Source: Thermoplasmata archaeon
Lineage (GTDB): Archaea; Thermoplasmatota; Thermoplasmata; Thermoplasmatales; GCA-001856825
DNA length: 64,000 bases
NCBI GenBank assembly: GCA_021792355.1
Contig: JAJYUV010000002.1
Location: forward strand, 186,581 to 250,580
Direction: 5' to 3'
Below, in pieces: positions 47,304 to 55,353 of the stretch. The number at the start of each line of letters is the position of its first letter. Position 1 is the first letter of the stretch. The position numbers and the translations under genes were made by a program. Under the pieces are notes generated by a model. It searched no databases and was not told the DNA's origin. It saw nothing but the letters and a program-made list of their open reading frames with translations.

Positions 47304-48077
47304 TCAAAAGAATGGAATATGAGCCTTCTCTCTTAAAATCCCTTTTCCCTTGGTTTCATTTTCAAGCTTGTTCAGGGATAATATTGCCTGTTCTTTCTTT
47401 GCTGATCTATCCGATAGTGGATCACTCAGGAATGCTTTTGCCCTTTCCAAGTGGGATTCCATTTCCTTGAAATTCTTTGTAGAATAAAACATGCTAGCAA
47501 GTGCTAGTTCTGCCCTTGCATCATCCACAACATCATCGGGGGTTCTTTCTTCTCCTCCCGGTCTTATTTCCGCACTTCCAGGTAAATATGAGGGGCTATA
47601 TGCATACTCCCTTCTGATCCTTCTGGCATAAGAAGAACTCGCTATTCCAGTCGCGAACATGCTCGCAAGGAAAACTCCAAAAATGGCTATGAAAAAACTG
47701 GTGTAGGAAAGTCTACCTACGAAGTACGCAAGATATGCAATAACATAGCCTGCTAGCATAATCAGGGGACCGAAGTATTTGAGCAATGGAGGGAGCTGGA
47801 CCAGTGGAGGAGCCGTTGGATTGTTGATGTAAAAAGATATCACGCTCAGTAGTTTTTCCGTCCTTTTACCCTTCTTGCAGTAGGGATCTTGCAGGATGGA
47901 GAATGCATCGTTCAGCATCTGTTTTGACTTATCGACGACACCGGAGAGTCTGTAGAGTTGTGAAAGTTCAAACTCCGTCTGCCCAATCTTAAAATCATTA
48001 TGCCCGTCTCTGTTTGTCTCTTTTTCCCTCTTTAGTAATTTTTCAAGCTGAGAAATCCTCCGCTCAGCCGTATTCAT
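47304..48077 (-). CDS. Unknown membrane protein with two TPR-like arms around a two-helix anchor
   Basis: A 257-residue protein not recognised as a known family. Residues 37-65 and 191-219-like segments align without gaps over 29 positions (ELSQLYRLSGVVDKSKQ... with ALASMFYSTKNFKEMES..., both ending DP) and follow the TPR pattern of small residues and L/A/F positions. Between them lie two hydrophobic helices (about 99-119 and 126-147), so both arms face the same side, probably the cytoplasm. The N-terminus is a charged coiled coil. It may be a membrane scaffold; this is inference. Its start has AAGGTGAT about ten bases upstream. Confidence 0.6.
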   Translation of the reverse strand: MNTAERRISQLEKLLKREKETNRDGHNDFKIGQTEFELSQLYRLSGVVDKSKQMLNDAFSILQDPYCKKGKRTEKLLSVISFYINNPTAPPLVQLPPLLKYFGPLIMLAGYVIAYLAYFVGRLSYTSFFIAIFGVFLASMFATGIASSSYARRIRREYAYSPSYLPGSAEIRPGGEERTPDDVVDDARAELALASMFYSTKNFKEMESHLERAKAFLSDPLSDRSAKKEQAILSLNKLENETKGKGILREKAHIPFF

Positions 48078-48482
48078 AGGTAGTTATCACCTTCGCAAGT
48101 ACCCGTTTAGGAACTGCTATTTCCGTATCGCTTTTGAACTTAAAAATTTAATGAAAATAGTTCCCTAGCAACTCGAGTTACCTTATAGTCACAAATGGCC
48201 TTTATAGCAAACTATCAGCTATTCTGATTTTTATCGACCGATTTATTGGTCCGGTTTCTTAAAAAAAAGTAAGGTATTCTGGACGGATGCATTGCGTAAG
48301 AATTTGCTTAAGAAAATGCTGAATAGAATTCATGGGTGTCAGAAGGCGTTCCAGTAGGACAAAGGTATCAAAAATGCAAGGAAATGTAGTCCTCCAAGTG
48401 AGTTGAAGTTACAGGACATCTAAAATCATTTCACAGGAGTCAGATTTAGAATCTTCCTTTATGACTCGTCTTAAAGACGATT
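48078..48482. other. Intergenic region with short palindrome
   Basis: 405 bases with no recognisable gene. It holds the promoter of the TPR-like gene (TATA-like element near 48142-48156 on the minus strand), an A8 run at 48262-48269, and a perfect palindrome TCGTCTTAAAGACGA at 48466-48480 just past the peptidase stop. Confidence 0.4.
48466..48480 (-). terminator. Palindrome after the M20 peptidase gene
   Basis: TCGTC and GACGA flank a TTAAA loop, two bases beyond the peptidase stop codon. No T-tract follows on the minus strand, so it may stabilise the 3' end or be a protein site rather than a true terminator. Confidence 0.35.
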
Positions 48483-49667
48483 CTACCTCTTGATGAAATC
48501 TATGAAGACCTCTGCGTCACCGAAGACGTTCGATAGTTTCGCGTACTCGTTTGGCATATGCTCAGTTTCATCAAGTGTCCCCCAGACTATGGTATCGAAT
48601 CCTTGGTTTCTGAAGAATGCCCCGCAGGTACCTCCTCCTATTCCTACGCTTTTCACTTCAATTCCCCTAATTTTCTTGATACTTTCCTTGAACTTCTTGA
48701 CGAAATCTTCGCCTTCCGGGGTGTTTGCAGACGGCTTCGCCGTGTTTATGGATTCGAGTAAGACATCTGCGCCGGATTCTCTTGTAAATTCGTCGCACGT
48801 CCTCTTGACCTCATTGAAAACTTCTTCCAGAGTGTATTTCGGGAGAATTCTCATATCAAAATAGAAACTTTCCTTTCCTGGAATGATGTTGACGGACGTT
48901 GTACCGGGCTCTACCTTTGTCGGTTCAAATGTGCTTTTTGGCCCATTGAATAAGGGATCGGTCGCGTTGAACTTCGAATGAAGGTTTTCGTCAATCTTTG
49001 ACTCCAATTCTCTGGCCAGCCGGTGCGCATTCTTTCCTGCCTCAGGAGTGGAAGCATGACACTGCTTGCCGATTACTGTGATCTTAAGCCATATAAGCCC
49101 CTTTTCTGCGATCTCTACAGAACTACCGTCGGGGGTTCCGAAATCGGGTACGATAAACTTGTCGTTCTTCGTAAATTTTCTTTCTTTAAGGACGTAATCG
49201 ATGCCATAGGTGCTACCAGCTTCCTCATCTGAAACCATGATGACACCAATGTTGCTTTTCATTTCTTGAGGATGATCCAGGAAGTAGCGCAAGGCTATGA
49301 GGGAAGAAATGCCTCCTTGTCCGTTGTCACAAGTACCTCTCCCGTATATCTTATCCCCTTCTATCGTCGCCTTGAAAGGTGGATACTTCCATAGGCTCAG
49401 GTCACCTTCGCTAACTGTGTCCATGTGGGCGACAAACCAGATGGTCTTCTCCTTTCCAGTTTCAAATAAAAACAGAAGGTTGGGTCTCTTAATTCCATCA
49501 GAATTGGCCACATATTCCTCAAATTTTAGCTGTTTGCTCCATTTCAATATCTCATTCTTAAGAAATTCAGCTCGTTCTGCCTCCCCTTTACCTCCACCTG
49601 ACGGATTAACAGAATTTATGGTGATCATTTTCGAGTACAAGTCAATAAAATAGTTCCTATCAATCAT
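48483..49667 (-). CDS. M20-family metallopeptidase/deacylase
   Basis: A 394-residue zinc hydrolase of the ArgE/DapE/CPG2 group. Metal ligands are visible in WFVAHMDTVSEGD (His), GRGTCDNGQGG (Asp) and SDEEAGSTYG (catalytic Glu plus ligand Glu), and a dimerisation domain is inserted after about residue 195. Substrates could be acetyl-ornithine, acetyl-lysine, succinyl-diaminopimelate or dipeptides; no neighbouring gene decides. ATG 49667 is preferred over an in-frame GTG 49676 because GGGTGAT lies at the proper distance. Confidence 0.85.
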   Translation of the reverse strand: MIDRNYFIDLYSKMITINSVNPSGGGKGEAERAEFLKNEILKWSKQLKFEEYVANSDGIKRPNLLFLFETGKEKTIWFVAHMDTVSEGDLSLWKYPPFKATIEGDKIYGRGTCDNGQGGISSLIALRYFLDHPQEMKSNIGVIMVSDEEAGSTYGIDYVLKERKFTKNDKFIVPDFGTPDGSSVEIAEKGLIWLKITVIGKQCHASTPEAGKNAHRLARELESKIDENLHSKFNATDPLFNGPKSTFEPTKVEPGTTSVNIIPGKESFYFDMRILPKYTLEEVFNEVKRTCDEFTRESGADVLLESINTAKPSANTPEGEDFVKKFKESIKKIRGIEVKSVGIGGGTCGAFFRNQGFDTIVWGTLDETEHMPNEYAKLSNVFGDAEVFIDFIKR

Positions 49668-49815
49668 TTGAATCACCCGTTAATTGATTGCCCCAAGATA
49701 AGCTTTGATGATTGTAAATAGTATCATTACTAGACAAATTATCAGTCCGACTATTATATAACTGATGATGCTAGATATCCCGACCCGATTTATCGTTACG
49801 TAATGAAAGACAAAT

Positions 49816-49853
49816 TCAATTATATATCTGGGGCCTCATTTTATTGAGGGGCC
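49816..49853 (+). promoter_or_regulatory. TATA box and leader hairpin of the surface-stalk gene
   Basis: AATTATATAT (49816-49825) predicts transcription from about 49846. GGCCTCA (49833-49839) and TGAGGGGCC (49845-49853) can pair, with two bulged G, and would involve the GAGGGG ribosome-binding site before ATG 49859. If transcription starts near 49846 only the 3' arm is in the RNA, and the repeat would act as a DNA site instead. Confidence 0.4.
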
Positions 49854-49858
49854 AAGAA

Positions 49859-51565
49859 ATGCCAAATGAGAACGTCAAGAAGACTATATTTTCTCTCCTG
49901 ATATTAGTCATTGTTTTTGGAAGTATTGGGTTGTACCTTTCTTACGAAGGACCTGAAAATAAGTCTGCTGTTCAGAGTCTGCAGGTAGCATCATTGAGTC
50001 CAGTTCAGGACGGACCCTTGAATGTCTTTCCAGGGCAGTTGATAAACGAGTCATATTTTCTTGGTGCTACCAGTCCATCGGCAGATTATTATGAAGTTAC
50101 TGTCACCCTTAACGGCTCTTCGTACGAGACCGTTGATGTGTTTCCCACGTACTCAACTTCCCTGAGTCCTGCTGGCTACTATCTGCTGTTTTCATTTGTG
50201 ATGCCAAATGATCAGCCAGGAATGTGGTGGGATGTAGCATACCAATTAATAGCGTTTAGCTATTCAAATATCACAACCACCACTAATAGTATTTTGTATA
50301 GTAATGGGCCAATCTGGATGAGCATCTGGACAGCTTCTCCGGGGAACGAATATATGATTGCTGGAAGTGCTTCCTTCTTATCTAGTTATAATGCAAGTGA
50401 GATTTCCCTCTATCCGGTAAATCCTAAATCCGCTTCCATTGCTTCCACACAAGTCAATTCTTGGGTATTAAGTAACGGAGTCCTAAAGGTAAATTTTACA
50501 TTATTTGAAAGTGTCGAATCTACGAATACGAATACAACTCCACCGTATATCAGTGCTTCCATTACTTATATTACTTCTTCTTCTCACATTAGCTCTAGTC
50601 CTCCAATATTGATTTCGACTAATTTTAGAATCACCCTAGTTCAAGGAAATGGAGCATACATAATGGGAATAACTTCTAATCAAATTGCTGAGATTACTAA
50701 CTCTCTTAATCAAACTCTTTCCATACCAATCTCTCAACTCAATGCAGCGGTTATTTCCATTAACGGTGACGTAGCGACCCTTCAGACATCCTTTGGAACA
50801 ATGTTGACAAAACTCAGTGAAATAAACGCTACTGTCACAAGTATTTCAAATGGTCAGGCCACGATAACAACTAACATTGGAGTTCTGCAGACCTCTTTGA
50901 CATCTCTCAGCACCACTATCACCTCGATAAGCGCAGGACAGGTCCAGATAACGACAGACATCGGTAAAATAACTACCTCCCTGAATTCCCTTAACGCGTC
51001 ATTCGAAGGAATGAACGGGTCAAATGCAGTGATCAAGACGGATCTAGGTTCGATTACCACCTCGTTGAACTCCATCAACGCTTCGATTTACGCGATCCAC
51101 CAAGGTATGGTGGATATGAATACCTCGATTGGAGTGCTTCAAGTTTCACTGAAGACACTCAACTCTACGATCGTAAAGGTGTCCGGATACACAGCAGAAA
51201 TAATGACATACGCGGGAGAGTTGAATGCATCCCTGAGCGATCTTAATACGAGCATATTCTCTTCAAACAGCGGCATACCATGGCTAAACGGTACCTATGC
51301 CGAGATAGAGACTTCTTTGGGGAACATAAACGGAACGATAACAAACGTTTCTAATAATACCGCGTCGATCAGCACAGATCTTGGAGTCGTCAAGGCTTCG
51401 ATGAGCAGCATAAAGTCTCTTAATAGTCAGGGAATAAGCGGGGATCCGCCTTCACTCTTTGAGTTGGTCGTCATTGCACTTCTTGCCGGTCTTCTTGTAA
51501 TATCTTCTCTCGCAATGTTGAGCTCCAGAAGTACGCTTAAGATCATGGGAGACAAGGTCAAATGA
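49859..51565 (+). CDS. Membrane-anchored surface protein with coiled-coil stalk
   Basis: A 568-residue protein not matching a known family. It starts with a signal/anchor helix (FSLLILVIVFGSIGLYLS), continues as a Ser/Thr/Asn-rich beta domain of about 250 residues with many N-glycosylation sites, then a heptad-repeat stalk of about 230 residues, and ends in a transmembrane helix (ELVVIALLAGLLVISSLAML) with a basic tail. The head would stand away from the membrane on a long, probably trimeric or dimeric, coiled coil, as in S-layer stalks such as tetrabrachion (general resemblance only). The frame opens at TTG 49844; ATG 49859 follows GAGGGG. Confidence 0.65.
   Translation: MPNENVKKTIFSLLILVIVFGSIGLYLSYEGPENKSAVQSLQVASLSPVQDGPLNVFPGQLINESYFLGATSPSADYYEVTVTLNGSSYETVDVFPTYSTSLSPAGYYLLFSFVMPNDQPGMWWDVAYQLIAFSYSNITTTTNSILYSNGPIWMSIWTASPGNEYMIAGSASFLSSYNASEISLYPVNPKSASIASTQVNSWVLSNGVLKVNFTLFESVESTNTNTTPPYISASITYITSSSHISSSPPILISTNFRITLVQGNGAYIMGITSNQIAEITNSLNQTLSIPISQLNAAVISINGDVATLQTSFGTMLTKLSEINATVTSISNGQATITTNIGVLQTSLTSLSTTITSISAGQVQITTDIGKITTSLNSLNASFEGMNGSNAVIKTDLGSITTSLNSINASIYAIHQGMVDMNTSIGVLQVSLKTLNSTIVKVSGYTAEIMTYAGELNASLSDLNTSIFSSNSGIPWLNGTYAEIETSLGNINGTITNVSNNTASISTDLGVVKASMSSIKSLNSQGISGDPPSLFELVVIALLAGLLVISSLAMLSSRSTLKIMGDKVK
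50804..51223 (+). repeat. Five tandem 84-base units encoding 28-residue heptad repeats
   Basis: Five consecutive units of exactly 28 residues, each four heptads with hydrophobic residues at positions 4, 7, 11, 14, 21, 25 and 28. Shared positions include SL at 3-4, N or S at 8, G near 16-17, T at 23 and G at 26. The repeats are diverged at DNA level. Partial units flank the block on both sides. Confidence 0.8.
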
Positions 51566-51680
51566 GGTAGTTTGTTTGTATGCCCTTGGACACATATCTC
51601 GCTGAATTTCCTTGTTTTGAAAATTCCATTCGAATTTTCTCGAGGATGAAACTTAGTATTCTCTCCCGGAATTAAGAATA

Positions 51681-51688
51681 TTTAATAT
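51681..51688 (+). promoter_or_regulatory. TATA box of the metE operon
   Basis: TTTAATAT, predicting transcription from about 51711, four bases before the leader ORF ATG at 51715 and about 54 bases before the first MetE gene. Confidence 0.5.
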
Positions 51689-51714
51689 CATATAGACCAT
51701 TAACAAATTTACCA

Positions 51715-51774
51715 ATGAGTTCTGATGTTGGGACATCAGAGAAAGAACAGAGGAGTGAAGCTAAATGGAATTGA
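51715..51774 (+). other. Possible 19-codon leader ORF overlapping the metE operon start
   Basis: ATG placed four bases after the predicted transcription start opens a 19-residue frame (MSSDVGTSEKEQRSEAKWN) that ends in TGA ten bases inside the first MetE gene. A perfect hairpin lies within it, and the MetE gene has its own AGGAGTG ribosome-binding site inside the ORF. No methionine codons follow the start, so classical Met-codon attenuation is unlikely. Confidence 0.4.
51721..51740 (+). promoter_or_regulatory. Perfect 8-bp hairpin in the metE leader
   Basis: TCTGATGT and ACATCAGA enclose a TGGG loop, 24 bases before the start codon at 51765. It lies within the transcribed leader and could control translation or transcript stability. 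Confidence 0.55.
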
Positions 51775-52637
51775 TTTCGTTACTATACGGTATCTATCCT
51801 AGATCTGAAAACTTGAGGAAAGCTTACGGGAAATGGGAGAAAGGTCAGATGAATGCAGATGAGATTTCTAAAAAGATAGAGGAAGAGTCGTTCGTCTATT
51901 ATGATCTGGTTAAAGAGGCATCCTTGAATTATTTCACGGACCCACTGTTTAACTGGTACGATATCCTGCGCCCAATCGCTCTATCGATAGAGGGAATAAC
52001 GCTTGGTCCCCTAACCAGGTACAAGACAACAAATACATTCTACAGAGAACCAGAGATAGAACGGATTGGAAAACTTGGTGAAATGAACTCCTTTAGGGAG
52101 GTTGAAGAGAACCCCCCGTTTCCAGTGTATCACGAACTGGAAAGCGAGTCATATCTTCACTTTTTACCAGGAATAAATTCCTTCCTTACCATGAGCAGGG
52201 TTATGGGAGAAGTGTCAGGAGTCAAGAATCAGTTGAAGGAGAGGTATCTAGAGATAATCAAGAATCTTAGAATCAAGAAGCTACTAATATATGAGCCGTT
52301 CGAGTCTAAGGATTTCTCCGTGTATAGTGACATCAATGATGCAACCACTACGTTCCTGGTAATCAGCGGAGACGCTGGAAATTTCGATACGATTGGGGGA
52401 AAGAAATTCTTCTCTATCATTGGAAATAACCCGTATGCCTATGCAAGATATTGCGAGGTACCTGGTGTGAAGATAATAGATGCTTTATCCACTAAGATTA
52501 GTGGCGAAGTTGTTCAAAAAATGAGGCCATTTTCCAATGAATTCGATAGACTGATAGTTGCAAACACGGAAAGCTTTGACTTCCTTCCCAGAGTTATTGC
52601 GGATAAGAAGATATTCAGTTTCAAGGGTGGTGAATGA
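51765..52637 (+). CDS. MetE N-terminal-like companion protein
   Basis: A 290-residue protein resembling the N-terminal half of methionine synthase/UROD-like barrels (ALSIEGITLGPLTRYKTTNTFYREP, in part: IEGITLGPLTRYKTTNTFY). It lacks the zinc-ligand cysteines of the catalytic half. The stop overlaps the catalytic metE start by four bases, so the two form a split enzyme or complex. Paired short MetE-like genes are known in other archaea. Its own function, perhaps methyl-donor binding, is inferred. Confidence 0.7.
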   Translation: MELISLLYGIYPRSENLRKAYGKWEKGQMNADEISKKIEEESFVYYDLVKEASLNYFTDPLFNWYDILRPIALSIEGITLGPLTRYKTTNTFYREPEIERIGKLGEMNSFREVEENPPFPVYHELESESYLHFLPGINSFLTMSRVMGEVSGVKNQLKERYLEIIKNLRIKKLLIYEPFESKDFSVYSDINDATTTFLVISGDAGNFDTIGGKKFFSIIGNNPYAYARYCEVPGVKIIDALSTKISGEVVQKMRPFSNEFDRLIVANTESFDFLPRVIADKKIFSFKGGE

Positions 52638-53644
52638 TGCAGGAGCTTATAACGCAAGAGATTGGAAGCTTCAGGAAACCAACTTACCTGTCGTCAAAAT
52701 TTAGGTCCTTCAAAGGTGACGAATTTCAGAAAGTAGCTAAGAGGGCTACGCTGGAGACTCTGGACCTTTTCGAGAAAAGCGGTCTTATGAACGTAGGAGT
52801 CGGCGGGGAGATGTACAGATGGGAAATGTACGAGCATCCTATAACCAGGATGGACGGCATAAAAATCTTCGGGCCTGTTAGATCGTTCGACAACAGGTAC
52901 TACAATAAGGGAAGCGTGTATGACGCAATTAAGAGAAGGGAACCGTTTCACACCGAGGAGATACACCTCTTCAATGAACTGGGAAAGAAGAACATCAAGA
53001 TCCCTATTACTGGACCTTACACGCTTATGGACTGGTCATTCAACGACCATTACAGGAACAGGAGAGATCTTGCGATGGCATTCGGTGAGATAATGAATCA
53101 AGAGATAAGAGAGCTGAAGGCTGCGTGGGGTGATGAAACTCTCCAGATCCAGATTGATGAGCCTGCCGCAACAACGCGTCCAGAAGAAATGGATATCGTG
53201 CTGGATTCCGTGAACGAGAGCGTCAAAGGAATAAATGGAATTGAGACGCACCTTCATGTCTGCTACAGCACAGATTACGGTCTCCTGTTCAACATCATTC
53301 CCTCTCTCAACATTTCTGTTTATAACCTTGAATTTGCAAACAGAGATCCTGTTTCTCTCGGCGACTATAGGAAGGGATATGAGGACGTCAAGAGGTTTAA
53401 AGATGTTTCAGAAACCATGACAAGAAAGATATCACTTGGTCTAGGGGTTACTGACATTCACAGAGACTTTATCGAACCACCCCAGCTCATCAAAGAGAGG
53501 ATAGAATATGCTTTGAAGCTTTTGGAACCAGACAGGCTGAGACTAAATCCAGACTGCGGCCTTAGAACCAGAAGCAGGGAAGTTGGCTATCAAAAACTAA
53601 AGAACATGGTAGATGCTAGAAACGAGGTCGCAAGCACGCTATAA
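52634..53644 (+). CDS. metE: Core methionine synthase (MetE catalytic domain)
   Basis: A 336-residue cobalamin-independent methionine synthase core. The zinc ligands are H208 and C210 (THLHVCYS), E233 (NLEFANRD) and C308 (NPDCGLRTR); D175-E176-P177 in QIDEPA is also conserved. It methylates homocysteine to methionine. Archaeal core enzymes often use a methyl donor other than methyltetrahydrofolate, such as methylcobalamin or a corrinoid protein. The start may be either of two adjacent ATG codons. Confidence 0.88.
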   Translation: MMQELITQEIGSFRKPTYLSSKFRSFKGDEFQKVAKRATLETLDLFEKSGLMNVGVGGEMYRWEMYEHPITRMDGIKIFGPVRSFDNRYYNKGSVYDAIKRREPFHTEEIHLFNELGKKNIKIPITGPYTLMDWSFNDHYRNRRDLAMAFGEIMNQEIRELKAAWGDETLQIQIDEPAATTRPEEMDIVLDSVNESVKGINGIETHLHVCYSTDYGLLFNIIPSLNISVYNLEFANRDPVSLGDYRKGYEDVKRFKDVSETMTRKISLGLGVTDIHRDFIEPPQLIKERIEYALKLLEPDRLRLNPDCGLRTRSREVGYQKLKNMVDARNEVASTL

Positions 53645-53673
53645 AGATTTATTACAATAATCAATTCTGGAAT

Positions 53674-54687
53674 ATGCAGAAGGCTGCAGTTCTCTCCGAA
53701 CTTAAGAAGTACCCCGAAGTAAGGGAGCTGGAAGAGGAGCCCCCCAGAGATAATGAAGTTATGATCGAACAGAGCGAGACTGGAATTTGCTACAGGGACA
53801 TACTGACGATGGAAGGGTTCCTGCCCAGAGTCGTTCTACCAATAGTTCCGGGTCACGAAATCTCTGGGACCGTGAAGAAGGTCGGCAATGCGGTCACCAA
53901 ATTCAAGGAGGGAGATCGTGTAGCCAGTCTCATATACGTGCCGTGCGGGATCTGCGAATACTGTACGTCTGGAAGAGAGAACCTGTGCAGAAACAAGAAA
54001 ACGTTTGGGGAGAGCATCAACGGAGCGTACAGGAAATACCTCAACGTTCCGGAGATATCTCTAGTCAAGGTACCTTCCGGAGTAAGCCCAGAGGCAGCCG
54101 CGATATCAGCCTGCGTAACCGGTATGATAATCCAGGCGCTGGAAGTGGTCGGAGGTCTCAAGGCCGGCCAGACTGCCCTGATCACGGGTGCAGGTGGAGG
54201 GGTAGGGTCTCACGCGGTTCAAATCGCCAAGGCGCTTGGTGCTAAGGTGATAGGAGAGACCAGTAGTGAATGGAAAAAGGAAGGAATACAAAAAGTCGGA
54301 GCAGATTATGTGGTAAGTGGATCTGATTTCTCTAGGAAAGTGAAGGAGATCAGTGGGGATGGAGTGGATGTTGCACTGGAGACAGTGGGTTCCCCCACGT
54401 TCAACGACGCTTTCAGATCGCTGAAGTATGGAGGTAGACTGGTTGTTATTGGAAATGTGGATGTCAATCCCGTCAGCCTGCCACTGGGTAATCTTATCCT
54501 AAAGGGAAATTCGATCGCTGGTAGCGTAAGTTCTACCAAGGCCACCATGAAGAAAGCCTTGAAACTTTCGAAAGAGGGAAAAATATCTCCAGTAGTCGGC
54601 AGGATATTCTCCATCTATGAGGTTGCTGATGCCTACAAGGCAATGAAGAATAGGGAACTGTTTGGGAGAGCCTTTATAAAATTCTAG
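53674..54687 (+). CDS. Zinc-type medium-chain dehydrogenase, acryloyl-CoA reductase-like
   Basis: A 337-residue MDR enzyme. CYRDILTMEGFLPRVVLPIVPGHE covers the first zinc-site region (in part: CYRDILTMEGFLPRVV), CGICEYCTSGRENLC is the structural zinc loop, and GAGGGVGSHAVQIAKALGAK binds NADP. As remembered, the CYRD...GF.PR..PIV.GHE and SACVTGM pattern is close to the acryloyl-CoA reductase of Sulfolobales, so reduction of an enoyl-CoA is possible as well as alcohol oxidation. A TATA-like TTTATTAC lies 23 bases before the ATG. It is convergent with the next gene, overlapping by four bases. Confidence 0.78.
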   Translation: MQKAAVLSELKKYPEVRELEEEPPRDNEVMIEQSETGICYRDILTMEGFLPRVVLPIVPGHEISGTVKKVGNAVTKFKEGDRVASLIYVPCGICEYCTSGRENLCRNKKTFGESINGAYRKYLNVPEISLVKVPSGVSPEAAAISACVTGMIIQALEVVGGLKAGQTALITGAGGGVGSHAVQIAKALGAKVIGETSSEWKKEGIQKVGADYVVSGSDFSRKVKEISGDGVDVALETVGSPTFNDAFRSLKYGGRLVVIGNVDVNPVSLPLGNLILKGNSIAGSVSSTKATMKKALKLSKEGKISPVVGRIFSIYEVADAYKAMKNRELFGRAFIKF

Positions 54688-55193
54688 TTCTTCGTTTTCA
54701 GGGACTGATTTTTCTCGTCGACAAAGCTTCCGATCTTCTCAATATTTCCCCTTATCTTATCCAGGACATCAGCATCGAAATCACCTGATATAGATGCAGA
54801 ACGGAAGCTGTTGATGTTATCTAGCAAATCTATAGAATTCCTGAAACCAACCTCGTCCAGAATGTAGATTTTTTGGATGTCCTCTTCTTTGACTAGCACT
54901 GGCTCTGATGGCAGCACCACCTTCTTGCTTTTGAGCTCTTCAATCTTCTTGAAAACTTCCTCCGCCTTGCTCTTTTCATCGTGCTTATCGTACATTTCCA
55001 GGTTGTCTATGGCTGCCTTGAAATTGGTTAGTGATACGTCGATCCGCTTTTCTATATCCTCACCCAGAGCCTGAGATGATATTCTTGCATCTGCTCCGGC
55101 TTTGTACCCCTTGTACGCGCTCAGTCTGTTCTGAATTCTCTTGAGTATGATTGCAGCCTTATCCGGTGGCAAGTCTATTCTTATACTGCTCAT
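54684..55193 (-). CDS. Conserved-looking helical protein of unknown function
   Basis: A 169-residue soluble protein, not recognised. It is almost entirely predicted helix, rich in Lys, Glu, Asp and Ile, with no cysteine and no membrane segment. The start has AATATATAAC (about 55214-55223 on the minus strand) as TATA box and AAGGAAG just before the ATG. Codon use matches its neighbours. It may be a coiled-coil or structural protein. Confidence 0.55.
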   Translation of the reverse strand: MSSIRIDLPPDKAAIILKRIQNRLSAYKGYKAGADARISSQALGEDIEKRIDVSLTNFKAAIDNLEMYDKHDEKSKAEEVFKKIEELKSKKVVLPSEPVLVKEEDIQKIYILDEVGFRNSIDLLDNINSFRSASISGDFDADVLDKIRGNIEKIGSFVDEKNQSLKTKN

Positions 55194-55353
55194 CTTCCTT
55201 GCGATTGGGGAGTTATATATTATTGTTGCGAGTGGTTTCTCCTGACAAACTGCGCCCTAGAATCCAGAACCAGCGACTGATTTGTGGCGGTTCACCTATA
55301 AAGAAATCAATAAATAATAAGTCACAATCCTGTTTGCTCAAAGGTGAAATGTA

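Noticed and set aside
49680..49830. Minus-strand open frame upstream of the M20 peptidase with a strongly hydrophobic Ile-rich stretch
   Set aside because: No ATG, GTG or TTG near the start of the hydrophobic part; AT-rich DNA easily yields Ile/Tyr/Leu-rich translations.
50804..51223. Regular 84-base units considered as a CRISPR array or DNA satellite
   Set aside because: The units are contiguous, in frame and conserved only at protein level; there are no spacers.
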